A stretch of 64,000 nucleotides of DNA from contig NZ_AAYB01000002.1 of assembly GCF_000169435.1 (NCBI RefSeq), positions 62,001 through 126,000 of the forward strand, written 5' to 3'. Below, in pieces: positions 18,827-29,002 of the stretch; the stretch's first letter is position 1, and every line of letters starts with the position of its first letter. Below the pieces are notes generated by a model. That model did no database searches. It saw nothing but the letters and a program-made list of their open reading frames with translations, and was not told the DNA's origin. The stretch is from Roseobacter sp. CCS2. GTDB taxonomy: Bacteria > Pseudomonadota > Alphaproteobacteria > Rhodobacterales > Rhodobacteraceae. The position numbers were made by a program, and so were the translations under genes.

Positions 18827-21800
18827 ATGAGAGTAGCAATGATCAATCGTTTACCCCTATGCGCCCGCCTGATGGGTGCAACGGCCCTGACCTTGGTTGC
18901 GGCCACAGCGCACGGCCAATCAAACGAAGGGTTTTCACTGCGGCTGAATGGGGCTGATATCGCCTCTGACACGGCCCTGTCGACCATCGCGCGACGCGCA
19001 GATGTGGCCCTGGCTGACGCAGATATTCAGGTTGTCGTCGATGGGTTGGGCGTCGTGCCCCGCCTTGATCTTGAGGTGATTGGCGATGCTGCCCCCTACA
19101 CCACAGGCGATGTAGTGACCCTGCAATCTGCCCTGAACTATCCGGCCTATATCAACCGCGCTGAAATGCGTGTCATTGATCTTGCCGCTGTGGGTGGGCC
19201 GCGCACTGTGGCTGTAGCACCGATCACACCAAACGGTCAGGTCAGTCTGACCCTTCCTGCGGGTGAAGACTTTGCCATCGTGCACCGCGTTTATGATGCG
19301 CAGGGGCGGTTTGATGAAACCTTTCCGCTGTCGCTAACAACGCCCGACGACCGCACCCTTTCCGCAGATGCCGAAGATGGCAGCGATGCGACCGCTGAAC
19401 GGAACATTCCTGTACATGGCGGCGCGGTGACCGTGCGCGGTCAAGGTGTTGTTCCCGGTGGCCGGGTGACGGCCTTTGGCGGCCCTGTCACGCCCGACAG
19501 GGATGGTGGTTTTATTCTGCAACGCATCCTGCCTGCGGGCGCACATGATATCGACATTGCCGTCAATGGCAGCGGGCAGCGTGTGAACCTGACCCGCCGC
19601 GTCGTCGTTCCAGCGTCAGAGTGGTTCTATACTGGTACGGCAGATGTGACCTTTGGCGTGCGCACCGGCGATGATGTAGATGGCACCGAGACGTATCAGA
19701 CAGGCCGTGTTGCGGGCTATGTGGATGGACGCACGCAAACCGGGGTCGCGGTCACGGCATCCATCGACACAGGCGAGGGCCCGCTTGAAGATATCTTTCG
19801 CGATCTGGACGAAAAAGACCCCCGTTCGGTCCTGTTGCGTGTCGATCCTGATGATCTTTATCCGACATATGGCGACGATTCGACGTCTGTGGACAACACC
19901 CCCACCTCTGGCAAAATCTATCTGCGGGTCGCCCGTGATGATGATTTCGTCCTTTGGGGTGATTTCACCAGCACGCTGACCGGCAATGCCTTGGTGCGCA
20001 ACGAACGCACGCTTTATGGCCTGCAAGGGCATGTCGCCACCAACACACGCACGACCGCAGGAATACCCCGCGCGGCGGCTGATTTATATGCAGCACAGCC
20101 CGATAAACTGCCCCAGCGTGATGTGTTCCGCGGCACCGATGGGTCGGTTTATTTCCTTGAAAAACAGGATATCGGCGGCGGGTCAGAAACGATCAGCATT
20201 CAGGTGCGCGATCCCGGCACTGACCGGGTGATCGAAACGGTCACTCTGGCGGCAGGTCGCGATTATGACATCAACTATATCCAGGGGATCGTGACCCTGC
20301 GTCAGCCGCTGCAAAACAGTATCTCGCCGGGTGTCGTGATTGCGGCACCGGGCGAGGCATCCAACGTCAATCTGGTTGTGCAGTACGAATATACGCCGAC
20401 TGCGACTGATCTTGACGGGTTTTCCTACGGTGGACGGGTCGAAGGCTGGGCCACAGATCAGCTGCGCGTTGGTGTCAGCGGCATTGTTGAACAAACAGGT
20501 ATCGCCGATCAGACCCTTGCGGGTGTTGATGTGCTTTATCAGCTTGGTGAAACCTCTTTCATTCGCGGCGATGTTGCCCAATCCGAAGGACTTGGTTTTG
20601 GCACCACCTTTTCGGCCAATGGTGGATTGATCTTTGATGAAACCGCCGCGACAGATGGCAACGGCACGGCGACCAAGATCGAAGCGCAGATAGCATTCGC
20701 CGATATCGGCCTGCAAACAGAAGGGGCCTTCAGCGCCTATGCAGAACAGCGCAGCGAGGGGTTTTCAAACCTCGACAACACCGTGTCTGCGACAACGGGT
20801 GATGAAGACCTATGGGGCTTTGCCATCGCAGGCAAACCCAACGATGTGCTCAGTTATCGCGCCTACCTTGATAGTTATGAAAACGCCGCTGGCGACGTGG
20901 ATCGCACCGCCGGAGCAGAACTGGGATATCAGATTTCCGATCCTCTTTTGCTGGAATTCGGCCTTGAAAGCACGGACCGCGATGATGCCACCGAAACAGG
21001 GCAACGCACTGATGCGGCGGTGCGGCTGACCTATGCGTTCAGTGATGCATTCGAAGCCTCGGTTTTTGGGCAGGAAACGCTGGATGTTGATGGGCTGGAC
21101 CGAAATGACCGCTACGGTATTGGCGCAGACTATAGGTTTACCGAAAACTGGCGCATCAGTGGTGAAGTGTCGGACGGCAACCTTGGCACTGGTGGATCGA
21201 TCCGCCTGAGCAACGAAGATGATGTGGGCAACCAAACCTATTTCGGATACACGTTGGAACCCGGACGCACGTTAGCAGGCGTCACCCTGAACGGCACTGA
21301 CCGCGGCCGGTTTGTTGCTGGCGGCACTCGGAAAATCGGCGCTGATGTCACCGCGTTTGGCGAAAACACCTATGATGTTTTTGGTGCCTATAACAGCCTC
21401 GCCAGTTCATACGGTCTGACCTATCAGCCGACAGACACCCTGCAATACAGCGCGGCCATGACGGTTGCGACGGTGCAGGACGACGACGAAAACGACTTTG
21501 AGCGGCAGGCGGTGTCCTTTGGCCTGTCCTACGACACAGAGCAGTTCACAAGCGCGGGCCGCGTGGAATACCGGACCGAAGAGGGGCTTGTGTCGGGCAA
21601 CGAGCTGAACACTGATACACTGCTGATCAGTCTTGATGCGCGCTACAAAATTGATGAAACGCAGCGGATCGTAGGGTCACTTGACCTTGCGCGGACGCAA
21701 ACGGACGCCAGCGCGATCCTTGATGGCGAATATACCGATGCCGTGCTGGGTTATGCCTTTCGGCCAATCGACAATGAACAACTGAATATCCTGGCCCGCT

Positions 21801-22240
21801 ATCGTTATCTTGAAGATCTTTATGGGCAGCGGGTGGATGATGCAGACGAAGACGGGCCGCGCCAGCGCAGTCAGGTTGTCAGCGTGGATGCGATCTATGA
21901 TCTGAACGAACGCTGGTCCATTGGCGGCAAGGTTGGCTACCGGGCATCTGAAACCGCCGCGACAGAGGCGTCAGCATTCACGCAAAACGATGCGTGGCTG
22001 GCGGTTGGTGGTGTGACATATCACATGCTGGATCGCTGGGACATCGCCGCAGAAGTGCGCAATCTGACTGCCGTGCAGGCAGAAACGTCTGATACCGGCG
22101 TGCTGGCCACGGTTTATCGCCACGTCGGCGATCACCTGAAAATCGGGGGCGGATACAACTTTGGACAGTTTTCGGATGACCTGACGGATCTGGTGCAGGA
22201 TGATCAGGGTCTGTTCATCAATCTGGTGGCCAAATACTGA
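18827..22240 (+). CDS. Outer-membrane beta-barrel protein paired with the giant repeat protein
   Basis: 1137 residues if started at ATG 18827, with GGGTG upstream; ATG 18839 is an alternative. A signal peptide ends near ATAHGQS. Residues about 30-270 hold beta-sandwich segments, including a repeat-like VTVRGQGVVPGGRVTAFG. They are followed by a conserved-looking stretch, YPTYGDDSTS...PTSGKIYLRVARDDD...LWGDF, and then by about 700 residues of alternating amphipathic strands ending FINLVAKY. The terminal aromatic residue is typical of BAM-inserted barrels. No TonB box or plug motif was recognised. It is placed one base after the giant gene's stop and is followed by a strong terminator, so the two form a bicistron. 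Transport, anchoring or structural roles are all possible. Confidence 0.8.
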   Translation: MRVAMINRLPLCARLMGATALTLVAATAHGQSNEGFSLRLNGADIASDTALSTIARRADVALADADIQVVVDGLGVVPRLDLEVIGDAAPYTTGDVVTLQSALNYPAYINRAEMRVIDLAAVGGPRTVAVAPITPNGQVSLTLPAGEDFAIVHRVYDAQGRFDETFPLSLTTPDDRTLSADAEDGSDATAERNIPVHGGAVTVRGQGVVPGGRVTAFGGPVTPDRDGGFILQRILPAGAHDIDIAVNGSGQRVNLTRRVVVPASEWFYTGTADVTFGVRTGDDVDGTETYQTGRVAGYVDGRTQTGVAVTASIDTGEGPLEDIFRDLDEKDPRSVLLRVDPDDLYPTYGDDSTSVDNTPTSGKIYLRVARDDDFVLWGDFTSTLTGNALVRNERTLYGLQGHVATNTRTTAGIPRAAADLYAAQPDKLPQRDVFRGTDGSVYFLEKQDIGGGSETISIQVRDPGTDRVIETVTLAAGRDYDINYIQGIVTLRQPLQNSISPGVVIAAPGEASNVNLVVQYEYTPTATDLDGFSYGGRVEGWATDQLRVGVSGIVEQTGIADQTLAGVDVLYQLGETSFIRGDVAQSEGLGFGTTFSANGGLIFDETAATDGNGTATKIEAQIAFADIGLQTEGAFSAYAEQRSEGFSNLDNTVSATTGDEDLWGFAIAGKPNDVLSYRAYLDSYENAAGDVDRTAGAELGYQISDPLLLEFGLESTDRDDATETGQRTDAAVRLTYAFSDAFEASVFGQETLDVDGLDRNDRYGIGADYRFTENWRISGEVSDGNLGTGGSIRLSNEDDVGNQTYFGYTLEPGRTLAGVTLNGTDRGRFVAGGTRKIGADVTAFGENTYDVFGAYNSLASSYGLTYQPTDTLQYSAAMTVATVQDDDENDFERQAVSFGLSYDTEQFTSAGRVEYRTEEGLVSGNELNTDTLLISLDARYKIDETQRIVGSLDLARTQTDASAILDGEYTDAVLGYAFRPIDNEQLNILARYRYLEDLYGQRVDDADEDGPRQRSQVVSVDAIYDLNERWSIGGKVGYRASETAATEASAFTQNDAWLAVGGVTYHMLDRWDIAAEVRNLTAVQAETSDTGVLATVYRHVGDHLKIGGGYNFGQFSDDLTDLVQDDQGLFINLVAKY

Positions 22241-22269
22241 ACCCTGACTTGCGCTGAACTGACACCGTG

Positions 22270-22306
22270 AAAAGGCCGCGCGTGAACTGCGCGGCCTTTT
22301 ACTTTT
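22270..22306 (+). terminator. Intrinsic terminator after the surface-protein bicistron
   Basis: A perfect 12-bp stem, AAAAGGCCGCGC (22270-22281) with GCGCGGCCTTTT (22289-22300), closes a 7-base loop and is followed by ACTTTT. It begins 30 bases after the barrel gene's stop. The A-tract/T-tract symmetry lets it act on both strands. Confidence 0.85.
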
Positions 22307-22430
22307 GCGGGTGATCTCGGGAATAACAGATCGTCCCGCTGTTTGGTCGCGCTGGTGATGAGGGAGTTGGCGGCCAACGCGACCGGTACTGCCCGCCGAT
22401 GCGGTATGACTATGCTGCGACTGAAATGAA

Positions 22431-22471
22431 CGTCACGCGATCACCTTTCGGCTGTCCCTGACCGCGTGACG
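22431..22471 (-). terminator. Possible terminator of the autotransporter gene
   Basis: CGTCACGCG (22431-22439) and CGCGTGACG (22463-22471) are perfect 9-bp arms with a 23-base loop, placed 22 bases beyond the autotransporter stop. Only a weak T-rich tail (TTCATTT on the minus strand) follows, so termination is uncertain. Confidence 0.35.
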
Positions 22472-22492
22472 CCTCTCTCCCGTTCGCGTTGC

Positions 22493-25400
22493 CTAGAATG
22501 TGTATCGGATGCTGAGCCCTGCGCTGATTGCTTCGGCGTCGTCAGAACCGAACATATATTCCACATCACCTGTCAGGTTCAGCCCGCCCGATTGTGCAAA
22601 GGTTGCCCCAAGCCCGACAAAACCGCCAAAGAAGGTGTCGCTGTCGGTTGCATCAAAGGAAAACGGATCGCTGGTCACCGGACCGCCTGCACCTGTCTGG
22701 GTGATCTGTGCATCAAACGTATCCTCCGAAGACAGGCGACCTGCAACACCGGCCCGCAATTCGCCGTCAAATGCGCCGCTGCTATAGCCCAGCGCCAGTT
22801 GGTGGCGCCCGTTCAGTGTTTGTGCGGTGCGGCTATCGACGCTTAGGTTGGACCCTGTTGTGCCGGTTTCCTCGAACGCATCAAACTGTACCAGCGTATA
22901 GTTCAGGGCGGCCGACGGGCGCAGTTCAAACGCGCCCAGTTGGCGGAAGAACCCAGCCGCACTTACGCCTGCACTGATAAAGGTGCTGTCGAACGACGCC
23001 TCTGCCGTTTCCAGACCGTCGGTGATTGTGGTGTCCAACACCACCCGGCTGCTGTCATGGCTTTGCGTGCCTGCCAGAACGTTGAAGGTATAGTACCCGT
23101 TTTCACGATGTTCAGTGAAATAGGCACCCCCAAAGATGCTTTCGCTGTCGACACTGGATGCGCTGACGTCCGTGGCGATCTGCCCATTGGCAAAGCCACC
23201 CACAAAGCCAATGTCACGGCCATAAAACGTGCCTTCATACCCGGCCACAACACCTGCGTGATCGGCGGTATAGGCCAGTGCCGTACCGCTTTCGCCAAAA
23301 GTTTGTTGGCCACCAAGGACCGATGCCCAGACACCTGATTGCCCAGCGTTATTGCTGATCGCCCCGCGGGCTGTATCAGCCAATGTGCCGGTCGCTTCGT
23401 TCAGGGCCGATGCGGCTGTCATTTCGATGCGCAGGATATCGGTCTGGTTGTCGCCAAAGGTGACGAATTGCGCGTCATAGGCGGCATCGACGTCAAATTC
23501 TTCGGTTTCAAAGGTGGAGATACGCCAAGAGATATCGTCAGGCAGCACGTCACGCTCAAGCGCAAAGCTGTCGCCTGCGCCTTCACCCAGATCAAAGATA
23601 CCGATGAATTGCGCACCTGCGGCCATCGTCACATCCTGATCGCCATCCCGGCCACGGACAACAGCTGCAAGGCCATCACCCGCTGTCAGCATCATACCGC
23701 TGTTCACAAGTGTCGTGCCATCTTCGTCAAGTGCTGCCGCATCCGACCCGATACCAGAGACGACCACATTGCCGGTGTTCGACAACAGGCCACCACCAGC
23801 AAGCGCGATGCCATCAGCGTCTTCACCAGTCGTCATTACGGCGGCGGTGTTGGTCACATTGCTGCCAACGCCTGATACGTTGATACCGATAGAGTTTTCG
23901 CCCGCGGTCGCGATCATTCCGGTGTTGTCGATGGTGCTGTCAGCACCTGATGAAATGATCCCAGCTGAAGCAAAGCCTTCTGTTGCAATCATGCCAATAT
24001 TGTCGACATCCGCATTGGCGCCAATGGCTTGCACGCCAAAACCCCCTTGTTCGGCGAGCGCAATCGCGCCTTCATTGATCACGGCCGAAGCATTGCCGAC
24101 GCTCAGGATACCAATGGCGTCACGTCCAGTCGTATCGATTGAATTGTTGTTGACGATTTGCGTCGCATCGCCAGAGCTGACGATTGCAATGCTTGCGTCC
24201 CCAGAAACCGACACCGTTTGGTTGTTCATAATCATTGCATTTGTGCCAGAAGAAACCAGACCTACGGACTCCAGACCTGCCACCGTCACGGCGCCGTTAT
24301 TTATGATCTGGGCGTTTTCACCACCGGCGTCGATCCCTTGGTTGTCGCCGCCATTTACGTTGATTGCGGCGTTGTTGATGATCTCGTTGTCGTTCCCCTC
24401 AGCCGATATACCGCTGGAAAAAGAACCATTGGTCGTGATTTGGGCATCATTCATGATCATGCCGTCGTTGCCTGTCAGCGAGATCCCGTTCGATCCATCG
24501 CCCTGCGTTGTGATGCCAAAGCCTTCGGGAAGCTCAATATCCTCCTCGCCCAGATCAAACCCATTCATAATCAGGGCATTGTCGCCGTTTACAGCAACGC
24601 CGTCACTATCTGTCCCTGATGTAGCGATTATCCCGACATTGAATGCGAGCGCGCTTGCGCCGTCCACGACCATCCCATCAGCGTCTGTGCCGGATGTTGT
24701 GATGGCTGCTCCATTCACGGCTCCAGCAATAATTTCAGATCCGAAACCATCGCTGACGTCGACAACACCGTCAAAGCTTGTGGTGACAGAGATACCCTTT
24801 GCGCCATCGCCAGTGGTGGTGATATCGCCAAAGTTAAAGGCGAGACCGACAGCCGCATCAATGACGATACCAGATGCATCAGTGCCCTGAGTTTCGATGT
24901 TTGCATCATCATCATTTGTTACGAAAATGGTGCCGCCTTCAGCCAAGATACCCTCGGCACCATCCCCCAGTGTACTGATGCTGCCGTCGTTTTCGACGAA
25001 GCCGCCGTTTGAAATCACGCCATCAAGGTCAGAAAGGTCTAATCCCGCATCGGCGCCGTCGCCTGCGTTCATGACAATGCCTTCTGCGTTGTCCTGAGTT
25101 GTGGAAATCGTACCATCGTTATCAATGGCAATGCCGACGCCGGAAACACTGATGCCGTCGGCATCACTGCCGCTTGTCGTGATGGACCCATCGTTGTTTA
25201 CAAAGCCGTTTTCACCGCTGACAACAATACCGGCAGAGCCAACACCGTTGGTGGTAATCCGGCCATCATTTTCGACGTCCGCGTTGTCGCCCGTTACCGA
25301 AATACCGGCAGAGTTGTCTCCCAGCGTATCAATCGTACCTGTCGCTGCGTTATCGACATTCGCACGGTCACCTTCGACGTCGATGCCATTGCTGTTGTCG

Positions 25401-27466
25401 TCTTGGGTAATCAGCTCACCTTCGTTGATTTCAACAACATCGTCAGCTTGGGCTTGCATTGCAGTCGCGCCATCACCGTTTGTCATGATGGCACCCGTGT
25501 TCGTTGCAACCGTGCCGTTAACGTTGGTGACCATACCTTTGCCGCTGCCGCCGCCTATGTTGATGGTGCCGGTGTTGGTCATGATCAGCGGATCGTCCGC
25601 GGCGCGCTCAAAACCCTCGATGTCATTGGCAATCATGCCTGCGCCATTGCCGGTCAGCGTGATCTCACCATCGTTGATGAGGCTTTCAACATCCTCGGCC
25701 CCGACCATACCGTTGTTGTCGCCGCCTGCGGCCAGGTCCGCAGTTTCTGAAATGATACCTGCGTTCATCGCCGTGGTGCCAGCACCAGCAACATTGATCG
25801 CATCACCTTCGTTGGCTTGGATGATGGCACCCACGGCATTGTCAACGGCACCATTCGCGCCATTGACCACAACCCCGTTTGAGCCCGCGCCAAATGTGGT
25901 GATCAGGCCTGCGTTATCGACATCGGCGTCCGCGCCCACGACAGAGACACCGGCAGAGTTGTCGCCAGAGGTGTCAATCGTGCCTGTCGCAGCATTGTCG
26001 ATGTCAGCGCGGTCGCCAACAACGTCGAACACATTACTGTTGTCGCCTTCGGTGATCGCTTCCTCTTCATTTATGATGGTCACATCGTCGGCTTCTTCCA
26101 CCGAAACGACCGCTGCATTGGCGCCCCTCGTCTCGATAAGACCCTGGTTTGTGAAGGTCGCATTAGCGCCGAGGATCTGAACCGCGTTTGACCCGTCAGC
26201 ACCGCCCTCAATTTCGGCGTCCGTGATGTTCACTATTTCAGCATTCGCGCCCGTGGCAACAATGCCAATCGTACCGGTCCCATCAAGGTTGATTGTATCA
26301 TTGTTGGCGATATTGGCATCGGCGCCAGAAGACTCAATCCCAATGGCATTACTGCCACCCAGATTAATTATCTCGTTGTTTGCGATCTCTGCATTTCGAC
26401 CGCTAGACGCGATACCCTTCGTGTTTGCCGCAATTGCATTGATCCCGTCGTCATTTCTGACGTCTGCGTCAGCGCCTGTTGACCCAATAGCGATCGCACC
26501 CTCGCGATTGAGGTTAATCTCGTCGGTATTCAGAATGACTGCGTTTGTACCAGATGAGAGAATACCGAACCCCTCTGCAATCTCTCCTGAACCGGTGTTG
26601 ACGTTAATGACGCCACTATTCGTGACTTCTGCATTTGCATTTCGCGACTGGATGGCAGACCGTCCAAGTTCATTCACGTTTATGGTGCCAAGATTGGTCA
26701 CTGTGGCATCATTGCCAAAAGAGTTGATGGCATGCCCTTCTTCGGTCTCAACGGACATCAAATTTTCATTCACAACGGTGGCGTTTTGCCCGCCCGCATT
26801 GATACCAAAGGCATCACCATCGCCCACGGCGTTGATTTCACCTTCGTTGCGGATGTTGGCATCGTCACCCGTTGAAAAGATGCCGTCAGCGAATGTACCC
26901 GATGATGTAATTGTGCCGGTCGCACCATTCACAATCTGTGCGCCATCACCTGAGCTGCTGATAGCTCTACCGCTAGCGCCATCGTTGGTCATGGTACCGT
27001 TGTTTGTAATAGTGGCGGCTTCACCGCTTGAGTTGATGCCATCACTATTGCCTCCGACCGCTGTCATTTCACCGTCATTTGTGATCGTCGCGTTCGCACC
27101 CAAGGAATTGACACCATCATTGCCATCGCCGGACTGAACAATGCCTTCGTTCTGGATCACGACGTTATCGCCGCTTGCATCCACGCCGTCGTTGTCCGCA
27201 ACAGCCAAGGTGCCGGGCGCCAGCGGATCGCCGGTCACGTCATCAATGCCTTCACCTTCAATCGTCAGGCTGCCACCGTCCTGATCAAGGACAACCTGAT
27301 CTGTCCGGGTCTCACCAGCCGCAATCGTGACCTCTTGCGCCAGTGCGGGCTGATAGGCCAGCAGGCCCAGCATCAACGCCAATGGCGAAACAGCACAGCG
27401 CATCGCACGCGTTTGAAATGGCATGGTCGTGCAGGGGGCTGCTGCATTCATTATCTTGTAAGTCAT
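22493..27466 (-). CDS. Large autotransporter (type Va) with beta-helix repeat passenger
   Basis: 1657 residues from the ATG at 27466, where GGGAA precedes the start; 16 extra codons upstream are probably not translated. A long signal region ends near QPALAQE. The passenger (about residues 40-1340) is a run of 22-24-residue repeats of the form NxGxIxTxGxxSxGIxxxGxxAxIxN, the pattern of a right-handed parallel beta-helix rich in Asn, Gly, Asp and Ala. Residues about 1370-1657 form an autotransporter barrel (WASVLGGQQTFGES... ending LSIRYTF, with terminal Phe). The passenger would be displayed on the surface and may be cleaved. No protease or lipase motif is visible, so an adhesin-like or coat function is more likely. 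It converges on the giant bicistron. Confidence 0.92.
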   Translation of the reverse strand: MTYKIMNAAAPCTTMPFQTRAMRCAVSPLALMLGLLAYQPALAQEVTIAAGETRTDQVVLDQDGGSLTIEGEGIDDVTGDPLAPGTLAVADNDGVDASGDNVVIQNEGIVQSGDGNDGVNSLGANATITNDGEMTAVGGNSDGINSSGEAATITNNGTMTNDGASGRAISSSGDGAQIVNGATGTITSSGTFADGIFSTGDDANIRNEGEINAVGDGDAFGINAGGQNATVVNENLMSVETEEGHAINSFGNDATVTNLGTINVNELGRSAIQSRNANAEVTNSGVINVNTGSGEIAEGFGILSSGTNAVILNTDEINLNREGAIAIGSTGADADVRNDDGINAIAANTKGIASSGRNAEIANNEIINLGGSNAIGIESSGADANIANNDTINLDGTGTIGIVATGANAEIVNITDAEIEGGADGSNAVQILGANATFTNQGLIETRGANAAVVSVEEADDVTIINEEEAITEGDNSNVFDVVGDRADIDNAATGTIDTSGDNSAGVSVVGADADVDNAGLITTFGAGSNGVVVNGANGAVDNAVGAIIQANEGDAINVAGAGTTAMNAGIISETADLAAGGDNNGMVGAEDVESLINDGEITLTGNGAGMIANDIEGFERAADDPLIMTNTGTINIGGGSGKGMVTNVNGTVATNTGAIMTNGDGATAMQAQADDVVEINEGELITQDDNSNGIDVEGDRANVDNAATGTIDTLGDNSAGISVTGDNADVENDGRITTNGVGSAGIVVSGENGFVNNDGSITTSGSDADGISVSGVGIAIDNDGTISTTQDNAEGIVMNAGDGADAGLDLSDLDGVISNGGFVENDGSISTLGDGAEGILAEGGTIFVTNDDDANIETQGTDASGIVIDAAVGLAFNFGDITTTGDGAKGISVTTSFDGVVDVSDGFGSEIIAGAVNGAAITTSGTDADGMVVDGASALAFNVGIIATSGTDSDGVAVNGDNALIMNGFDLGEEDIELPEGFGITTQGDGSNGISLTGNDGMIMNDAQITTNGSFSSGISAEGNDNEIINNAAINVNGGDNQGIDAGGENAQIINNGAVTVAGLESVGLVSSGTNAMIMNNQTVSVSGDASIAIVSSGDATQIVNNNSIDTTGRDAIGILSVGNASAVINEGAIALAEQGGFGVQAIGANADVDNIGMIATEGFASAGIISSGADSTIDNTGMIATAGENSIGINVSGVGSNVTNTAAVMTTGEDADGIALAGGGLLSNTGNVVVSGIGSDAAALDEDGTTLVNSGMMLTAGDGLAAVVRGRDGDQDVTMAAGAQFIGIFDLGEGAGDSFALERDVLPDDISWRISTFETEEFDVDAAYDAQFVTFGDNQTDILRIEMTAASALNEATGTLADTARGAISNNAGQSGVWASVLGGQQTFGESGTALAYTADHAGVVAGYEGTFYGRDIGFVGGFANGQIATDVSASSVDSESIFGGAYFTEHRENGYYTFNVLAGTQSHDSSRVVLDTTITDGLETAEASFDSTFISAGVSAAGFFRQLGAFELRPSAALNYTLVQFDAFEETGTTGSNLSVDSRTAQTLNGRHQLALGYSSGAFDGELRAGVAGRLSSEDTFDAQITQTGAGGPVTSDPFSFDATDSDTFFGGFVGLGATFAQSGGLNLTGDVEYMFGSDDAEAISAGLSIRYTF

Positions 27467-27928
27467 CAAAATTCCCTTTCCCTCGGCCCGCTCAATCACG
27501 GGGCTACACGACACCTACGCGCCGAGGTCGGGGTCTATTCGCGACAATGCGAAAAAAATTTTACCGATTGGAAAAATCACGCACCGCACGGTGCCTTCAC
27601 CCTTTGGCAAAGCGTGCCATTTAGGGTTGGCCGCGGATATCCAGCCCGTGTGGGGCGCATCATGCCGCACACACCAAGATCAGGTTTCGCTTTAGGTCCA
27701 CAGACCGTCCGCATGGACGCAGGGCCAGCGATTGCTCCGATAGGTGCGAAAACGCCCGTCGGTTCCAGAAACCGTTTGTGACGGGCCCGTCCCCTCTTGA
27801 TCTTATGGTAAATGCATCAAAAGCACACAGCGCCGGGCCGCCTTATCAAGGCCGCCGGGCCATTTGTGTTGCTTGCAACCAACCGTCCATTTCGCTAACC
27901 CCGCGGGGATGATTGCAAGAGGTGCGGC
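27467..27928. other. Divergent intergenic region between autotransporter and pheS
   Basis: 462 bp with no convincing gene; the open frames there are not supported by start signals or composition. It carries both promoters. An A-rich stretch (27548-27575) lies near the autotransporter side. A GC-rich imperfect hairpin centred on GCCTTATCAAGGC (27840-27852) lies about 75 bases before pheS, where an attenuator would be placed, but it lacks a T-run and I found no Phe-rich leader peptide. Confidence 0.45.
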
Positions 27929-29002
27929 ATGGACGATCTGAAACAGAAATACCTTGGCCTGATTGCCGATGCCGCAGATGAGGCCGCAATTGAAGACCTG
28001 CGCGTAAGGGCCGTTGGCAAAAAGGGCGAGATCAGTTTGCAGATGCGCGAACTGGGCAAGATGACGCCAGAGGAACGGCAGGTTGCAGGCCCCGCGCTGA
28101 ATGCGTTGAAGGACGAGATTAACAGCGCGCTGGCGGCCAAGAAAGCGGGCCTTGCTGATGCCGCCCTTGATGCGCGTCTGAAAGACGAATGGTTGGACGT
28201 CACGCTGCCATCCCGCGCGCGCGGGCAAGGCACCGTTCACCCCATCAGCCAAGTGACCGAGGAGGTCACCGCGATCTTCGCCGATATGGGCTTTCGCGTG
28301 GCCGAAGGGCCGCAAATTGAAAGCGATTGGTACAACTTCGACGCCCTCAACATCCCCGGCCATCACCCCGCGCGGGCCGAGATGGACACGTTCTATACCC
28401 ACCGCGCGCAAGGCGACGACCGCCCGCCGCATGTGCTGCGCACGCATACGTCGCCGGTCCAAATCCGGTCCATGGAGGCCACAGGCGCGCCAACCCGCAT
28501 CATCTGCCCCGGTCGCGTGTACCGCGCCGATTACGACCAGACGCACACGCCGATGTTCCATCAGGTCGAAGGGCTGGCCATCGACAAAGACATCAGCATG
28601 GCAAACCTGAAATGGGTGCTGGAAGAGTTCGTGAAAAGCTATTTCGAGGTTGACCACGTCGACATCCGCTTCCGCGCCTCGCACTTTCCGTTCACCGAGC
28701 CATCGGCCGAGGTCGACATCCGCTGTTCATGGGAGGGCGGCACCCTGAAAGTGGGCGAAGGCGACGATTGGCTTGAGATTTTAGGCTCCGGCATGGTGCA
28801 CCCCAAGGTGCTGAAAGCGGGCGGGATCGACCCGGCGGAATGGCAAGGGTTCGCCTTCGGCATGGGCATCGACCGGATCGCGATGCTGAAATACGGGATA
28901 CCCGATCTGCGGGCGTTCTTTGACAGTGATCTGCGATGGTTAAGGCACTATGGGTTTGCGGCGCTGGATCAGCCGACGTTGCATGGTGGGTTGAGTAGGT
29001 GA
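27929..29002 (+). CDS. pheS: Phenylalanine-tRNA ligase alpha subunit
   Basis: 357 residues, full length for bacterial PheS. An N-terminal coiled coil (about residues 1-85) binds tRNA. The class II catalytic core follows with motif 2 in the [20 protein letters not shown] segment and motif 3 in [14 protein letters not shown]. It forms the alpha2-beta2 enzyme with PheT (30401-32797). ATG 27929 is preceded by AAGAGG. The gene is unusual only in its setting: three small genes and several palindromes separate it from pheT. Confidence 0.97.
   Translation: MDDLKQKYLGLIADAADEAAIEDLRVRAVGKKGEISLQMRELGKMTPEERQVAGPALNALKDEINSALAAKKAGLADAALDARLKDEWLDVTLPSRARGQGTVHPISQVTEEVTAIFADMGFRVAEGPQIESDWYNFDALNIPGHHPARAEMDTFYTHRAQGDDRPPHVLRTHTSPVQIRSMEATGAPTRIICPGRVYRADYDQTHTPMFHQVEGLAIDKDISMANLKWVLEEFVKSYFEVDHVDIRFRASHFPFTEPSAEVDIRCSWEGGTLKVGEGDDWLEILGSGMVHPKVLKAGGIDPAEWQGFAFGMGIDRIAMLKYGIPDLRAFFDSDLRWLRHYGFAALDQPTLHGGLSR

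Noticed and set aside
23715-27137. Long Pro/Ser-rich open frames on the plus strand inside the autotransporter region (about 391, 359 and 304 codons)
   Set aside because: They are antisense to the autotransporter gene and arise from its repetitive Asn/Gly/Asp/Thr codons, which give few stops on the other strand. They have no start signals and no domain pattern.
27787-27928. pheS leader peptide and attenuator
   Set aside because: A GC-rich imperfect hairpin exists, but no short Phe-rich reading frame and no T-run were found, so attenuation is not supported.
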